Positions 7,474 through 14,903 of a DNA stretch of 37,959 nucleotides are shown here, one piece after another. The position numbers and the translations under genes were made by a program. Numbering within the stretch: position 1 is the stretch's first letter; each line of letters begins with the position of its first letter. The notes under the pieces are model-generated. The model ran no database searches. It worked only from the letters and a program-made list of their open reading frames with translations, and was not told the DNA's origin. Source of the DNA: Deltaproteobacteria bacterium (GTDB lineage: Bacteria; Desulfobacterota; WTBG01; CAIYCZ01; CAIRTM01); contig JAFGCP010000082.1 of the NCBI GenBank assembly GCA_016932595.1, forward strand, positions 1 through 37,959, given 5' to 3'.

Positions 7474-7519
7474 TTGACTCACAGCCGGCGGCATGCTAAA
7501 TATGAACATATGATCATAT
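7474..7519 (+). promoter_or_regulatory. arsR promoter overlapped by ArsR/SmtB-type operator
   Basis: TTGACT at 7474-7479 and TAAATA at 7497-7502 are 17 bases apart. A 20-base imperfect palindrome (7500-7519, left arm ATATGAACAT; 18 of 20 bases symmetric) covers the -10 and expected start site. This is the standard position and sequence style of SmtB/ArsR-family operators, so the regulator probably represses its own operon until metal binds. Confidence 0.7.
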
Positions 7520-7532
7520 ATTCAGTGAATTC

Positions 7533-7895
7533 ATGGTAATCAAAAATCAGGATATCTGTCAGGTCAAGTGCATCAATCCCGGGAAGATAGCCCGGACCCG
7601 CCGGGCTATGGCCTCGGAAGCCGACTGCGCCGGCCTTGCAGGCATTTTTAAAGTTCTGGGAGATGTGACGCGTGTGCGCATGCTGCAGGCCCTGTCGATT
7701 CAAGAGCTCTGCGTGTGCGATCTTGCGGCTGCGCTTGATCTGAACCAGTCGGCGGTTTCTCATCAATTGCGGCTTTTACGCTCGGCACGGCTGGTGAAAT
7801 ACCGCAAAGACGGCAAGGTGGTGTATTACAGCCTTGATGATGACCATGTGAAGACCCTGTTTGACCAGGGCCTTGAGCATGTGCAGGGGGGGTGA
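7533..7895 (+). CDS. ArsR/SmtB-family metal-responsive repressor
   Basis: 120 residues. A winged-helix ArsR fold is shown by GLAGIFKVLGDVTRVRMLQAL, recognition helix NQSAVSHQLRLLRSARLV, and wing KYRKDGKVVYYSL. It carries two candidate metal sites: ELCVCDLA (Cys60, Cys62) in the helix-3 position used by ArsR/CadC sensors, and Asp103-x-His105-x10-His116, which exactly matches the helix-5 zinc motif of SmtB/CzrA. Extra N-terminal cysteines (9, 13, 32) resemble the CadC N-terminal ligands. It precedes a metal efflux permease and sits just downstream of a palindromic operator. No Shine-Dalgarno site is seen before this ATG; an internal ATG at residue 26 is possible. Likely inducers are Zn, Cd, Pb or As(III). 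Confidence 0.92.
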   Translation: MVIKNQDICQVKCINPGKIARTRRAMASEADCAGLAGIFKVLGDVTRVRMLQALSIQELCVCDLAAALDLNQSAVSHQLRLLRSARLVKYRKDGKVVYYSLDDDHVKTLFDQGLEHVQGG

Positions 7896-7911
7896 GTGTG
7901 AAAGAAAGAAC

Positions 7912-7950
7912 CCAGAAGTCAGGAGCCGGAATTCGGAAGGAAAAAAAGAG
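7912..7950. repeat. Dispersed AGAAGTC-type repeat between arsR and permease
   Basis: CAGAAGTCAGGAGCCGGAAT followed by a GAA-rich tail ending in AAAAAAAGAG. The same word pattern occurs at 21988-22026, 26509-26538 and, inverted, at 26606-26656. Here it fills the spacer between two genes of one operon. Confidence 0.6.
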
Positions 7951-8017
7951 AATGCGCAGGAGAGATGCCGGGCTTCGGGAACCATGATTCAGACGCCGGG
8001 TCCGGAGATAAAAGTAT

Positions 8018-9091
8018 ATGATAGAACTGCTGATCACTATACTACAGGAAAGCTGGCTGGTGCTCAACGAATCTGCAGGCTACTGCCTGTTCGGCATTTT
8101 TATGGCGGGGCTGCTGCGGGCTTTCATGCCGGATGATTTTGTGCTCAAGCATCTCGGAAAGAACAATATAACCTCGGTTATAAAGGCATCCCTTATCGGT
8201 GTGCCCATGCCAATCTGCTCCTGCGGCGTCATGCCCGTAGCCATGGGCCTGCGCAAACAGGGAGCGGGCAAGGGCCCTACCGCGGCCTTTCTCATATCAA
8301 CGCCCGAGTCGGGCGTTGATTCCATCGCAGTAACATGGGCGCTGCTTGATCCCCTCATGACAGTTGTGCGGCCGCTTGCGGCATTCATTACGGCCACTGT
8401 TGCGGGTATTATTGTGAATTTCGTTCCCGAGCATAAACAAAATGGAGCAGTCCCCGAACCTGCCTGTGCCTGCTGCTGTGAAGCGGAAGGCGCTCATGAT
8501 GGCGAGCATACCCGTGCCTGCAATCATAGCCATTCACTGCTGGAGCGCATGCGCTCTGGGCTTGCTTTCGCTTTCGGGGGCCTGCTGGCAGACATGGGGC
8601 CTTCGCTGCTTTTCGGTATTCTCATTGCAGGCATGATTTCAGCTCTTGTGCCGCCCGGCTTTATCGAGCAGAACCTGGGCGGCGGCATACGACCCATGCT
8701 GGTTATGCTGCTGGTTGGCATACCGCTGTATGTCTGTGCCACGGCATCAACGCCCATCGTTGCCGCCCTGGCGCTCAAAGGCCTTTCTCCGGGCGCGGCC
8801 CTTGTTTTCCTGCTTGCGGGGCCTGCAACGAATGCAGCCACGATTCTGCTCGTGGCAAAAATTTTAGGCAAGCGTATTGCTGCCGTCTATGTGGCGGTAA
8901 TTGCTTCAGTGGCGCTGCTGTTGGGTATGGCCGTCAACACCCTGTACAGCATGGCCTCCCTGAGCATCACCGGCTGGATCAGCGCCGAGCATCATGAAGG
9001 AGGAGGGTTTTTCCCCGCTGCGTTTTCGGTGATTCTTCTTGTGCTCATCCTGAGAGCAAAATTCCCCGCAATCCTGAAAAAAAGAATCTGA
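8018..9091 (+). CDS. SO_0444-family Cu/Zn efflux permease
   Basis: 357 residues, of the permease family (DUF318/ArsP-like) that includes SO_0444-type Cu/Zn efflux proteins. Two repeated membrane halves each carry the family signature: IGVPMPICSCGVMPVAMGLR with Cys67 and Cys69 in the first, and VGIPLYVCATASTPIVAAL in the second. FLISTPESGVDSI and FLLAGPATNAATI are the paired Pro-rich turns. The central soluble loop (about residues 147-172) is a metal-binding tail: Cys150, a CCC triplet at 152-154, His160, His164, Cys168, His170 and His172. That loop argues for a soft-metal substrate. It lies 122 bases after arsR and is presumably controlled by it. The exact ion is uncertain. Confidence 0.9.
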   Translation: MIELLITILQESWLVLNESAGYCLFGIFMAGLLRAFMPDDFVLKHLGKNNITSVIKASLIGVPMPICSCGVMPVAMGLRKQGAGKGPTAAFLISTPESGVDSIAVTWALLDPLMTVVRPLAAFITATVAGIIVNFVPEHKQNGAVPEPACACCCEAEGAHDGEHTRACNHSHSLLERMRSGLAFAFGGLLADMGPSLLFGILIAGMISALVPPGFIEQNLGGGIRPMLVMLLVGIPLYVCATASTPIVAALALKGLSPGAALVFLLAGPATNAATILLVAKILGKRIAAVYVAVIASVALLLGMAVNTLYSMASLSITGWISAEHHEGGGFFPAAFSVILLVLILRAKFPAILKKRI

Positions 9092-9283
9092 TTTTTTTGC
9101 CATCAGAAAAAAGTGCCGGCTTCGCCATTTTGAACGCCGTGAAGAAAATATTGCTGTTGTGCGGGATGAAATCATTGGCTGTGTTCAGAATAGCATGGGG
9201 GGACTTTTACAAATTATTTCCTGTCTGCTGGATAAATTTTTTTTGCAGCCAGCCTGCTTAAAAACACGGAAAAAGGAAGATTA

Positions 9284-9298
9284 TGTTAAAATATAACA
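9284..9298. promoter_or_regulatory. Palindrome TGTTA-N5-TAACA, possible MarR operator
   Basis: A 15-base inverted repeat in AT-rich DNA about 40 bases upstream of the -35 element of the marR promoter. Palindromes of this size suit a MarR dimer. The assignment is by position only. Confidence 0.35.
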
Positions 9299-9337
9299 AT
9301 TATGCTTAATAAAATTTTAAACAAATATGGAGATATA

Positions 9338-9366
9338 TTGATTTAATAAGCATTCTTCTGTATAAT
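9338..9366 (+). promoter_or_regulatory. Promoter of the marR-ferredoxin-GGR cluster
   Basis: TTGATT (9338-9343), a 17-base spacer and a perfect TATAAT (9361-9366). The start of transcription would be near 9373, leaving an unusually long leader of about 200 bases before the marR ATG. Confidence 0.6.
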
Positions 9367-9572
9367 AATTAGTATGTTAAGCAATGGTTTGTCCGTCTTG
9401 TTTTGCAGTATGCTTCGAGCGGTCGCAGCATGCACAGATGATGAGATTTTTAAGACCTGAACTGGCGCTGCAGAACATGCAGCCTGCGATGCGCAGCGGT
9501 TGAGCAAATAAATACGGCGCAAGCCAACATATATTTAACATTGTCCTGTGAGGCATTACTAAGGAGAGCAGT

Positions 9573-10037
9573 ATGGAAGATAAGCTTTTTAAGTACCTGT
9601 CGTTTTTGCGTGATTTCAGTCGCGTGTATACCCAGTCGATCATGGAAGGCAATATACCGCTGCAGTCTGATTTGAAACTGTCGCAGCTCAAGGCCCTGTA
9701 TGCCTTTCGCGACAAAGACTGCATCACCATGAAGGAATTTGCCATAAATCTCGGCGTGAAGTTCCCCAATATGACCATGATTGTCGACGGACTTGAGCAT
9801 GAAGGCATTGTGGAGCGTGAGCGCGGACAGGAGGACCGGCGCAAGGTTTTTGTGACGCTCACACCCAGGGGCAAAGAGATCCGCAATGGTTTTCTTCAGC
9901 AGCGCCATAAGGTAGCCGAGGATATTTTCGCGCATATCAGTGAAAAGGAGCGCGATTTGCTGCTCAAATCGCTCGAAAATGTCTGTGCGGTTTTCAGCAA
10001 GTCTTTTGCTGAGCGTTTAGAGAAAAAGAGCAAGTAG
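9573..10037 (+). CDS. MarR-family transcriptional regulator
   Basis: 154 residues with a clear MarR winged helix: LKLSQLKALYAFRDKDCITMKEFAINLGV, then recognition helix FPNMTMIVDGLEHEGIVERERG, and the wing QEDRRKVFVTLTPRGKEI with the family Asp-Arg-Arg. Helical dimerisation ends flank it. An AAGGAGAG site stands five to six bases before the ATG. It is the first gene of a four-gene plus-strand cluster (membrane protein, ferredoxin, GGR-like flavoprotein) and probably represses it in response to a small ligand. The ligand cannot be read from sequence. Confidence 0.92.
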   Translation: MEDKLFKYLSFLRDFSRVYTQSIMEGNIPLQSDLKLSQLKALYAFRDKDCITMKEFAINLGVKFPNMTMIVDGLEHEGIVERERGQEDRRKVFVTLTPRGKEIRNGFLQQRHKVAEDIFAHISEKERDLLLKSLENVCAVFSKSFAERLEKKSK

Positions 10038-10160
10038 GCTTTCAGCCCGGCCCGTTTTTTTTAATCAAGTCGAGCTTTATATATGCGGGCATGGCGTTTT
10101 TTTTAGTCCGGCTGACGCTTTTGAGCCCCCCGGATTTGGGCGCCGCTGAGGAGTTATAGC

Positions 10161-10586
10161 ATGAAAAAACCAGTTGTGCAGTTTCTTGCCGCCGCCGCAG
10201 GATCGGTTGCCGGCGGTTTTTTTTACGCTTGTCTGTGGCCGCATATCGACCGCTTTTTTTATGAGGCATTCGGCATTATCCTTCAGTGCGACGGCTGCCT
10301 CACTCCCTCGCTGAGCCTGCTGTACGTGTTTGCTCCCTGCACGGCTGCTTTTTTTGTTTTTGTCGCTACCCGTTTGTTCTCTGCACATTGCGGTTGTGCC
10401 TGTTTGCTGGGAGCGCTGGCGAGCAGCATTTGCATTGGCGGAACGATCTCGCTTCTTGCGGTGCAGATGGCAAGCGGCATGACCGCGGCAGTGCTTGTGG
10501 CAGGCAGTGTGGCCCTGGCCGCAACGGCCGGCTGCAATTATGCCGGCAGGACGCATATGCTTGAGCCTTTCCCGCCAAAGGAGTGA
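10161..10586 (+). CDS. Cys-rich small membrane protein of unknown function
   Basis: 141 residues with about four hydrophobic segments (near residues 7-25, 50-70, 75-95 and 105-125). Cysteines are unusually frequent and sit at segment ends: QCDGC, SAHCGCACLLG, SSICIGG and TAGCNYAG. This suggests metal or cluster binding, or redox pairing, in or near the membrane. GAGGAGT precedes the ATG at proper distance. The gene ends 7 bases before the ferredoxin ATG and carries that gene's ribosome site in its last codons, so the two are probably co-translated. I recognise no family. A membrane partner for the ferredoxin/flavoprotein pair is a reasonable guess. Confidence 0.7.
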   Translation: MKKPVVQFLAAAAGSVAGGFFYACLWPHIDRFFYEAFGIILQCDGCLTPSLSLLYVFAPCTAAFFVFVATRLFSAHCGCACLLGALASSICIGGTISLLAVQMASGMTAAVLVAGSVALAATAGCNYAGRTHMLEPFPPKE

Positions 10587-10593
10587 GTTTCTC

Positions 10594-10758
10594 ATGAAAA
10601 TAGATGCAAAAAAATGCGCGGGCTGCGGAGGCTGCGTCAACCTGTGTCCGGTTGAGGCCATCAGCTTCATTGATGACCGGGCGCGGATTGATGAAGCAGC
10701 CTGTACGGATTGCGGCACATGCGCTCAGGTGTGCGGTGTTGAAGCCCCGGGAAAGTGA
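10594..10758 (+). CDS. Small 2[4Fe-4S] ferredoxin
   Basis: 54 residues from the ATG at 10594; the track's longer frame begins upstream inside the preceding gene. AAAGGAG lies ten bases before this ATG. Two complete clostridial-type cluster motifs are present: CAGCGGCVNLCP and CTDCGTCAQVCGVEAP, each with CxxCxxC followed by a distal Cys, though the second lacks the usual Pro directly after that Cys. Such ferredoxins carry low-potential electrons in the cytoplasm. Its position directly before a GGR-like flavoprotein suggests it is the electron donor; ferredoxin is the known donor for some archaeal geranylgeranyl reductases. Confidence 0.93.
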   Translation: MKIDAKKCAGCGGCVNLCPVEAISFIDDRARIDEAACTDCGTCAQVCGVEAPGK

Positions 10759-10834
10759 TTTTGGATTGGCGTAGTGCTGCCGGACAGGCGCTTCAACTCC
10801 ATGTTCAAAAATGTACGCTGCAGAGATGGCAATC

Positions 10835-12169
10835 ATGCAAAAAAAATACGATGTGATCATTGCCGGCGCCGGACCCGCAGGCCTTATGACGGCGCAGGTG
10901 TTGGGTGAGAGAGGTGCACGCGTCCTGCTTGTCGATATGAAAAAGGACATTGCGCGGGTTTACCGGGCCTGCTGCGCCAATTTAATTATCGAGCCGGGGA
11001 CTCACCGGGAACTGGTGACCTATGCCGGCGGCGCTTTTCATTTTGCCGAGAATAAATTTTCCATTCCGTACGGCGGCTCGATTATTGCGCTGAAGCGCAG
11101 CGTCAAAGTATCGGCAGGAGGCAAAACGCTGATCATCAGCGGCAAAAGCCCTGAGGGCAATGTTGCCCTTTCGTTTGAGAAGGAGATTCTGCTGCAGGGC
11201 ATGCTTGCAAAGGCGGCTGCATGCAGCACTATAGAAATTATGCCCGAAACGCAGGCCCTCAGGGCTGAAAATACAGCGGATGGTGTCGCGGTGACACTGC
11301 GATACGGAGGCCGTGAATGCGCTGCCGTCAGCCGCATTGCCGTGGCTGCCGATGGCGTCAACTCGAGTATCGTTGAAAGCCTGGGGCTGAATAAAACACG
11401 CCGCACGGCTTTTGGACGGTTCATGGTGGCCTCCTGCCACATGGCAGGCGTGGACTGTCCGTACCCCGAGTCATGGGTTACCTTTATGGGCAAGGGGCAC
11501 ACCCTTGGCGGCAGAGGGCAGATATATATGTGCCCAAAGCCGCACAGCGGGGCCAAAGATACGGTGGTGTATGAGCTGACCGTGGGCGTGCCCGCCCTCG
11601 GGCCTCCGACGCCCTCGGCAAAACAGGAGCTAGACCATTTCATCAACCAGGGCAATTTTGCTTCCTGGTTCAAGCATGCACGGATTATTGATACACGGGC
11701 AGCCGCGCTCAACTTCGCCACTCCCCTTATACATCCTGTGGAGGGGAATGTGGTCGTTGTGGGAGATGCCGCTGCATTTATCGAGACCTATGTGCAGGGC
11801 GCCATCATGTACGGCTACCAGGCCGCCCATGCCATTGCGCAACAGCTCGCAACGGGCTCGGGTCTTGATGCGTACGCCCGGTCATGGAAACATTCGTTTG
11901 AGTACAATGATCCCGAAGAGATCAAGCTTTCCACGCAGGGCTTCGGCCTGCATGTGCTTGATGACGGCGATATCGACTATCTGTTCGGCCTGACCGCCGG
12001 CGACGATATACATGGCTTTGTGAATGAGTTTTCAGAGCCCATGACCGTGCGCGGGGCAATTTTTAATCATATGGCTCAGATCAAGAATGAGCGCCCTGCA
12101 CTTGCCGGAATGCTCGAGCGTTTCGGCGAGGTATCAGTGAAGGATGCGCTTCAGGTCGGCAGCTCCTGA
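10835..12169 (+). CDS. Geranylgeranyl-reductase-family FAD flavoprotein
   Basis: About 444 residues from the ATG at 10835 (CAGAG eight to nine bases upstream); in-frame ATGs at 10811 and 10826 are alternatives. The N-terminus MQKKYDVIIAGAGPAGLMTA is a Rossmann FAD site, followed by an acidic beta-strand end (VLLVD). VAADGVNSSIVESLGL and VVVVGDAAAFIETYVQGAIMYGYQAA are the second and third FAD motifs of the p-hydroxybenzoate hydroxylase/GGR superfamily. CCANLIIEPG places a Cys pair near residue 49, like the conserved Cys of GGR enzymes. The family reduces polyprenyl double bonds in lipids or quinones. With a ferredoxin upstream, a lipid or isoprenoid reductase is likely. The substrate is unknown, and a hydroxylase-type activity is not excluded. 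Confidence 0.85.
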   Translation: MQKKYDVIIAGAGPAGLMTAQVLGERGARVLLVDMKKDIARVYRACCANLIIEPGTHRELVTYAGGAFHFAENKFSIPYGGSIIALKRSVKVSAGGKTLIISGKSPEGNVALSFEKEILLQGMLAKAAACSTIEIMPETQALRAENTADGVAVTLRYGGRECAAVSRIAVAADGVNSSIVESLGLNKTRRTAFGRFMVASCHMAGVDCPYPESWVTFMGKGHTLGGRGQIYMCPKPHSGAKDTVVYELTVGVPALGPPTPSAKQELDHFINQGNFASWFKHARIIDTRAAALNFATPLIHPVEGNVVVVGDAAAFIETYVQGAIMYGYQAAHAIAQQLATGSGLDAYARSWKHSFEYNDPEEIKLSTQGFGLHVLDDGDIDYLFGLTAGDDIHGFVNEFSEPMTVRGAIFNHMAQIKNERPALAGMLERFGEVSVKDALQVGSS

Positions 12170-12558
12170 ACAGTTCCTGGTGCGTGCTTGACCGAAAAAA
12201 TCGCAGCAGGGCTTCCTTCCGGAGAGCAGCGCGCCTGTTCCATGCTTCCTTTTTACTATGAAATTTTCTCTGCCATAGTGAGATCCCAGGTGCAGCGGGA
12301 ATAGTCGTGGCTTCGGAAAACCATCGCGAATTCAGGCTTTTTAAGAGACTGTTCTGACTAGAGCATGTATCTTTCTTCTGTAACAGCTTGCATCGGGGAC
12401 TCTTTGGTTCATTCGCCCGTGCTAAATTCTCGCAAGATACACCAAGTGAGAAACTACGCAATGGCTCGAACCGCACGGGCTGCTTCACCAAAAACTCCAC
12501 GGTGACCATATGGCTACTACATTTTGTTAAATGCTCTATACATTTGCCGGGAGCAGCC
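12170..12558. other. Gap between GGR-like gene and yjbQ
   Basis: About 390 bases. The track frames here (12081-12560 minus and the upstream extension of the 12388 frame) carry no recognisable domain. No strong promoter, terminator or repeat is apparent beyond a GGGAG ribosome site before yjbQ. Confidence 0.5.
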
Positions 12559-12978
12559 ATGAAAAGTTATCGCAAAGAACTCTGGTTCAGCACGGGCAAG
12601 CGACGCGCTTTTATCAACATAACCCGCGAGGTGGAAGCATGCCTGCGGGAAAGCGGCATACGGGAGGGCTTGGCCCTTGTTAATGCGATGCACATCACCG
12701 CTTCTGTGTTTATTAACGATGACGAGTCGGGCCTGCATCAGGATTATGAGCAATGGCTTGAGCATCTTGCGCCACATGCGCCTGTGTCGCAGTATCAGCA
12801 CAACCGCACAGGTGAGGATAACGGGGATGCGCATCTGAAGCGGCAAATCATGGGCAGGGACGTGGTAGTGGCAATAACTGCAGGTAAGCTTGATTTCGGT
12901 CCGTGGGAGCAGATTTTCTACGGTGAGTTCGACGGGCGGAGAAAAAAGCGAGTTCTTGTAAAGATCATAGGAGAATAA
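12559..12978 (+). CDS. yjbQ: YjbQ/UPF0047 family protein
   Basis: 139 residues from the ATG at 12559, preceded by GGGAG; this is the normal family length, so the track's 57-residue upstream extension is rejected. Conserved blocks are [87 protein letters not shown] and a final RVLVKIIGE. Family members have been described as having weak thiamine-phosphate-synthase-like activity, and the natural role is still unclear. No thiamine genes are nearby, so context adds nothing. It appears to stand alone. Confidence 0.92.
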   Translation: MKSYRKELWFSTGKRRAFINITREVEACLRESGIREGLALVNAMHITASVFINDDESGLHQDYEQWLEHLAPHAPVSQYQHNRTGEDNGDAHLKRQIMGRDVVVAITAGKLDFGPWEQIFYGEFDGRRKKRVLVKIIGE

Positions 12979-13092
12979 AAGCAGCGGTGTGCTGAATGCA
13001 AACTTTTTTTGCAGACGGAAAAAAAGGTGGTGTGTAGCCCTGCTTCATGCCTTCGGATGTGCCTGCAGTTAGAGAGTGAGGGTAATCATTCA

Positions 13093-13122
13093 TTGACACC
13101 GGGCTGTGTTTTTTTCTATACT
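13093..13122 (+). promoter_or_regulatory. Promoter of the zinc-ribbon gene
   Basis: TTGACA at 13093-13098 and TATACT at 13117-13122 with an 18-base spacer (CTATAC at 17). The distance to the start codon at 13188 is about 60 bases. Confidence 0.65.
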
Positions 13123-13187
13123 TGCCGCAGCGTAAGGCGCCTTCGTATCAGGATCACATACGCATCACCCAACCAAAGGAGGTTCCG

Positions 13188-13415
13188 ATGAAATGTATTC
13201 GGTGTGGAAGCGAAGCGCTGGTAAACGGCGCGGTATACAGCCCGATTCGGACCTCATTTCGGCCGCAGGGATCCAAGTTCCTCACGCTTGAGACCGGGGA
13301 TATTCAGACAAAAGCCTTTATGTGCAAGAACTGCGGGCATGTTGAGATTATCGGGGATGCCATGAAGCTCAGGAGGCTTACCTCCGATACGGGAGGATCA
13401 TTAGAAAATACCTGA
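13188..13415 (+). CDS. Small zinc-ribbon protein
   Basis: 75 residues from the ATG at 13188, which has a full AAAGGAGG ribosome site five bases upstream; the longer track frame starts upstream of it. Two CxxC knuckles, CIRCG at residues 3-7 and CKNCG near 46-50, would bind one zinc ion as a ribbon. The middle is beta-like (FLTLETGDIQTKAFMC) and is followed by HVEIIGDAMKLRRLT. Stand-alone ribbons of this kind are usually annotated as nucleic-acid-binding or hypothetical. It has its own promoter, and the following palindrome at 13493 could end its transcript. Confidence 0.85.
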   Translation: MKCIRCGSEALVNGAVYSPIRTSFRPQGSKFLTLETGDIQTKAFMCKNCGHVEIIGDAMKLRRLTSDTGGSLENT

Positions 13416-13492
13416 CAGGATTCATAACAGAAAAGATTGTGCAGGCCGGCTGGAAACATACAGCCAGACCTGGTTGTCGTATATATCCAAGC

Positions 13493-13518
13493 AAATCGGG
13501 GACAGCTGTCCCCGATTT
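13493..13518. repeat. 26-bp perfect palindrome, REP-like
   Basis: AAATCGGGGACAG is followed immediately by its exact reverse complement. Palindromes with this GGGGACAG core are, to my recollection, common dispersed repeats in proteobacterial genomes and are often near REP-associated tyrosine transposases. No transposase is visible here. It may also work as a bidirectional stop for the zinc-ribbon transcript. Confidence 0.75.
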
Positions 13519-13554
13519 AGTCTATGTGGAGTTCAATGAACAGGGATTGCCGTG

Positions 13555-14877
13555 ATGCTTGATTGCGAACCGGTTATTGCTGTAGGCCTTATTGAAGGGG
13601 CAGGGCAGATTGATTTCGAGCTTCAGGGCGTTTACAGCCTTGGCGGCAGGGTAGTGCGCGCGGGCTGCTACCGTTCTTTTTTTGACCGCGGCTGCATTGT
13701 TCTGTCGGATGCTCAGGGCAGAGAGCTTGAGCGGTCGGCGCGGCTGCAGTATGTCCCGGCGGCGGCTTCTGAAAATTTCTTCACCCTCCATAATGCAGTC
13801 ATCGGCAGGGACTTTCACTGGGAGCGGCTGCAAAGCCAGCGCTTTCGCGGCGAGATTGCTTTTGACACCTTCGGCACGAGCGGCATCACGGTGGTAAACC
13901 GCATCGGGCTTGAAGCATACCTGGAAGCGGTGATCTGTTCTGAGATGAGCCCGGAAAGCGACCCTGAATTTTTAAAGGCCCACTGCGTCATCTCCCGCAG
14001 CTGGCTGCTGGCGCAGCTTGAGCTGAAGCGCGCAGCCCGCATGCCTGCAGCCCCTGCTGACGCGGCCTTTACCGATGCGGCCGCCCATAAAAATTTTGAT
14101 GTCTGCAACGATGACCACTGCCAGCGCTATCACGGCATGAGCCGGGTGAATGGGGCTGCGCAGCAGGCCCTTGCCGAAACGCGGGGCAAGGTGCTCGTTT
14201 TTGATGGTAAAATCTGCGACACGCGGTTTTCCAAATGCTGCGGCGGCATCAGCGAGCGCTTCTCCGCCTGCTGGCAGGATGTGGATTTTGACTATCTCTC
14301 CCCTGTTGCCGACTGCGCCCATGGCAGCGCAGGGTTCAAGCCTCCCGCGAGCAGCGAGGCCGAGGCGCGAAAGTTCATTCTTGCAAGCCCGCCGGCTTTT
14401 TGCAATGTGACGGACCGCACGCTTCTTGCCCGCGTGCTTCCGGACTTTGATTGCGAGACGCAGCAGTTTTTCCGCTGGAGCGTCTCGCTTGCTCAGGATG
14501 AATTGCAGGGCCTCTTGAAACAGAAGGCAGGCATCGACTGCGGTGCGATCATGAGCCTCATGCCCCTTGCCCGCGGCGATTCGGGCCGTATTTACAAGCT
14601 GAAAATAATCGGCACAAAAGCCGAAAAGGTTATTGCAAAAGAGCTTGCCATACGCCGGGCGCTGTCGCCTACGCATCTGTACAGCTCGGCATTCATTGTT
14701 GAAACTTCAGGAGCGAAAGACGGAATTCCCGCAAGCTTCACCCTTCACGGCGCTGGCTGGGGCCACGGCGTCGGCCTCTGCCAGATAGGGGCAGCGGCCA
14801 TGGCTGCACAGGGCTACCGCTACGACGCCATCCTTGCCCACTATTTTCGGGGCGCAGCCCTACACGCCATCTATTAG
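13555..14877 (+). CDS. SpoIID/LytB domain protein
   Basis: 440 residues from the ATG at 13555 (a GTG lies one codon before). The N-terminal ~90 residues form the SpoIID-associated beta domain (VIAVGLIEGAGQIDFELQGVYSL). The SpoIID core begins with NRIGLEAYLEAVICSEMSPESDPEFLKAHCVISRSW near residues 115-150, with the catalytic Glu expected in YLEAVICSEM. It continues to TRFSKCCGGISE and ends in FTLHGAGWGHGVGLCQIGAAAMAAQGYRYDAILAHYF. SpoIID proteins are lytic transglycosylases acting on denuded peptidoglycan. No signal peptide is visible and an in-frame stop lies just upstream, so export is unexplained. It converges on the TRAP permease gene with 26 bases between. Confidence 0.9.
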   Translation: MLDCEPVIAVGLIEGAGQIDFELQGVYSLGGRVVRAGCYRSFFDRGCIVLSDAQGRELERSARLQYVPAAASENFFTLHNAVIGRDFHWERLQSQRFRGEIAFDTFGTSGITVVNRIGLEAYLEAVICSEMSPESDPEFLKAHCVISRSWLLAQLELKRAARMPAAPADAAFTDAAAHKNFDVCNDDHCQRYHGMSRVNGAAQQALAETRGKVLVFDGKICDTRFSKCCGGISERFSACWQDVDFDYLSPVADCAHGSAGFKPPASSEAEARKFILASPPAFCNVTDRTLLARVLPDFDCETQQFFRWSVSLAQDELQGLLKQKAGIDCGAIMSLMPLARGDSGRIYKLKIIGTKAEKVIAKELAIRRALSPTHLYSSAFIVETSGAKDGIPASFTLHGAGWGHGVGLCQIGAAAMAAQGYRYDAILAHYFRGAALHAIY

Positions 14878-14903
14878 TAAAATCATATTTCGCCGATAGA
14901 AAA

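Larger units (their letters stand above)
9092..9572. other. Intergenic region upstream of the marR cluster
   Basis: The first ~200 bases form an open but start-less frame with no recognisable product. From 9240 on the DNA is strongly AT-rich and holds the promoter and palindrome listed separately. The putative leader (about 9373-9572) contains no riboswitch I recognise. Confidence 0.5.

Noticed and set aside
9377-9935. Minus-strand ORFs of 169 and 161 aa
   Set aside because: Antisense to marR, which has a clear fold and ribosome site.
10077-10718. 213-aa minus-strand ORF
   Set aside because: Antisense to the Cys-rich membrane protein and ferredoxin genes; no domain.
12081-12560. 159-aa minus-strand ORF in the gap before yjbQ
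   Set aside because: No recognisable sequence and it overlaps the end of the GGR-like gene.
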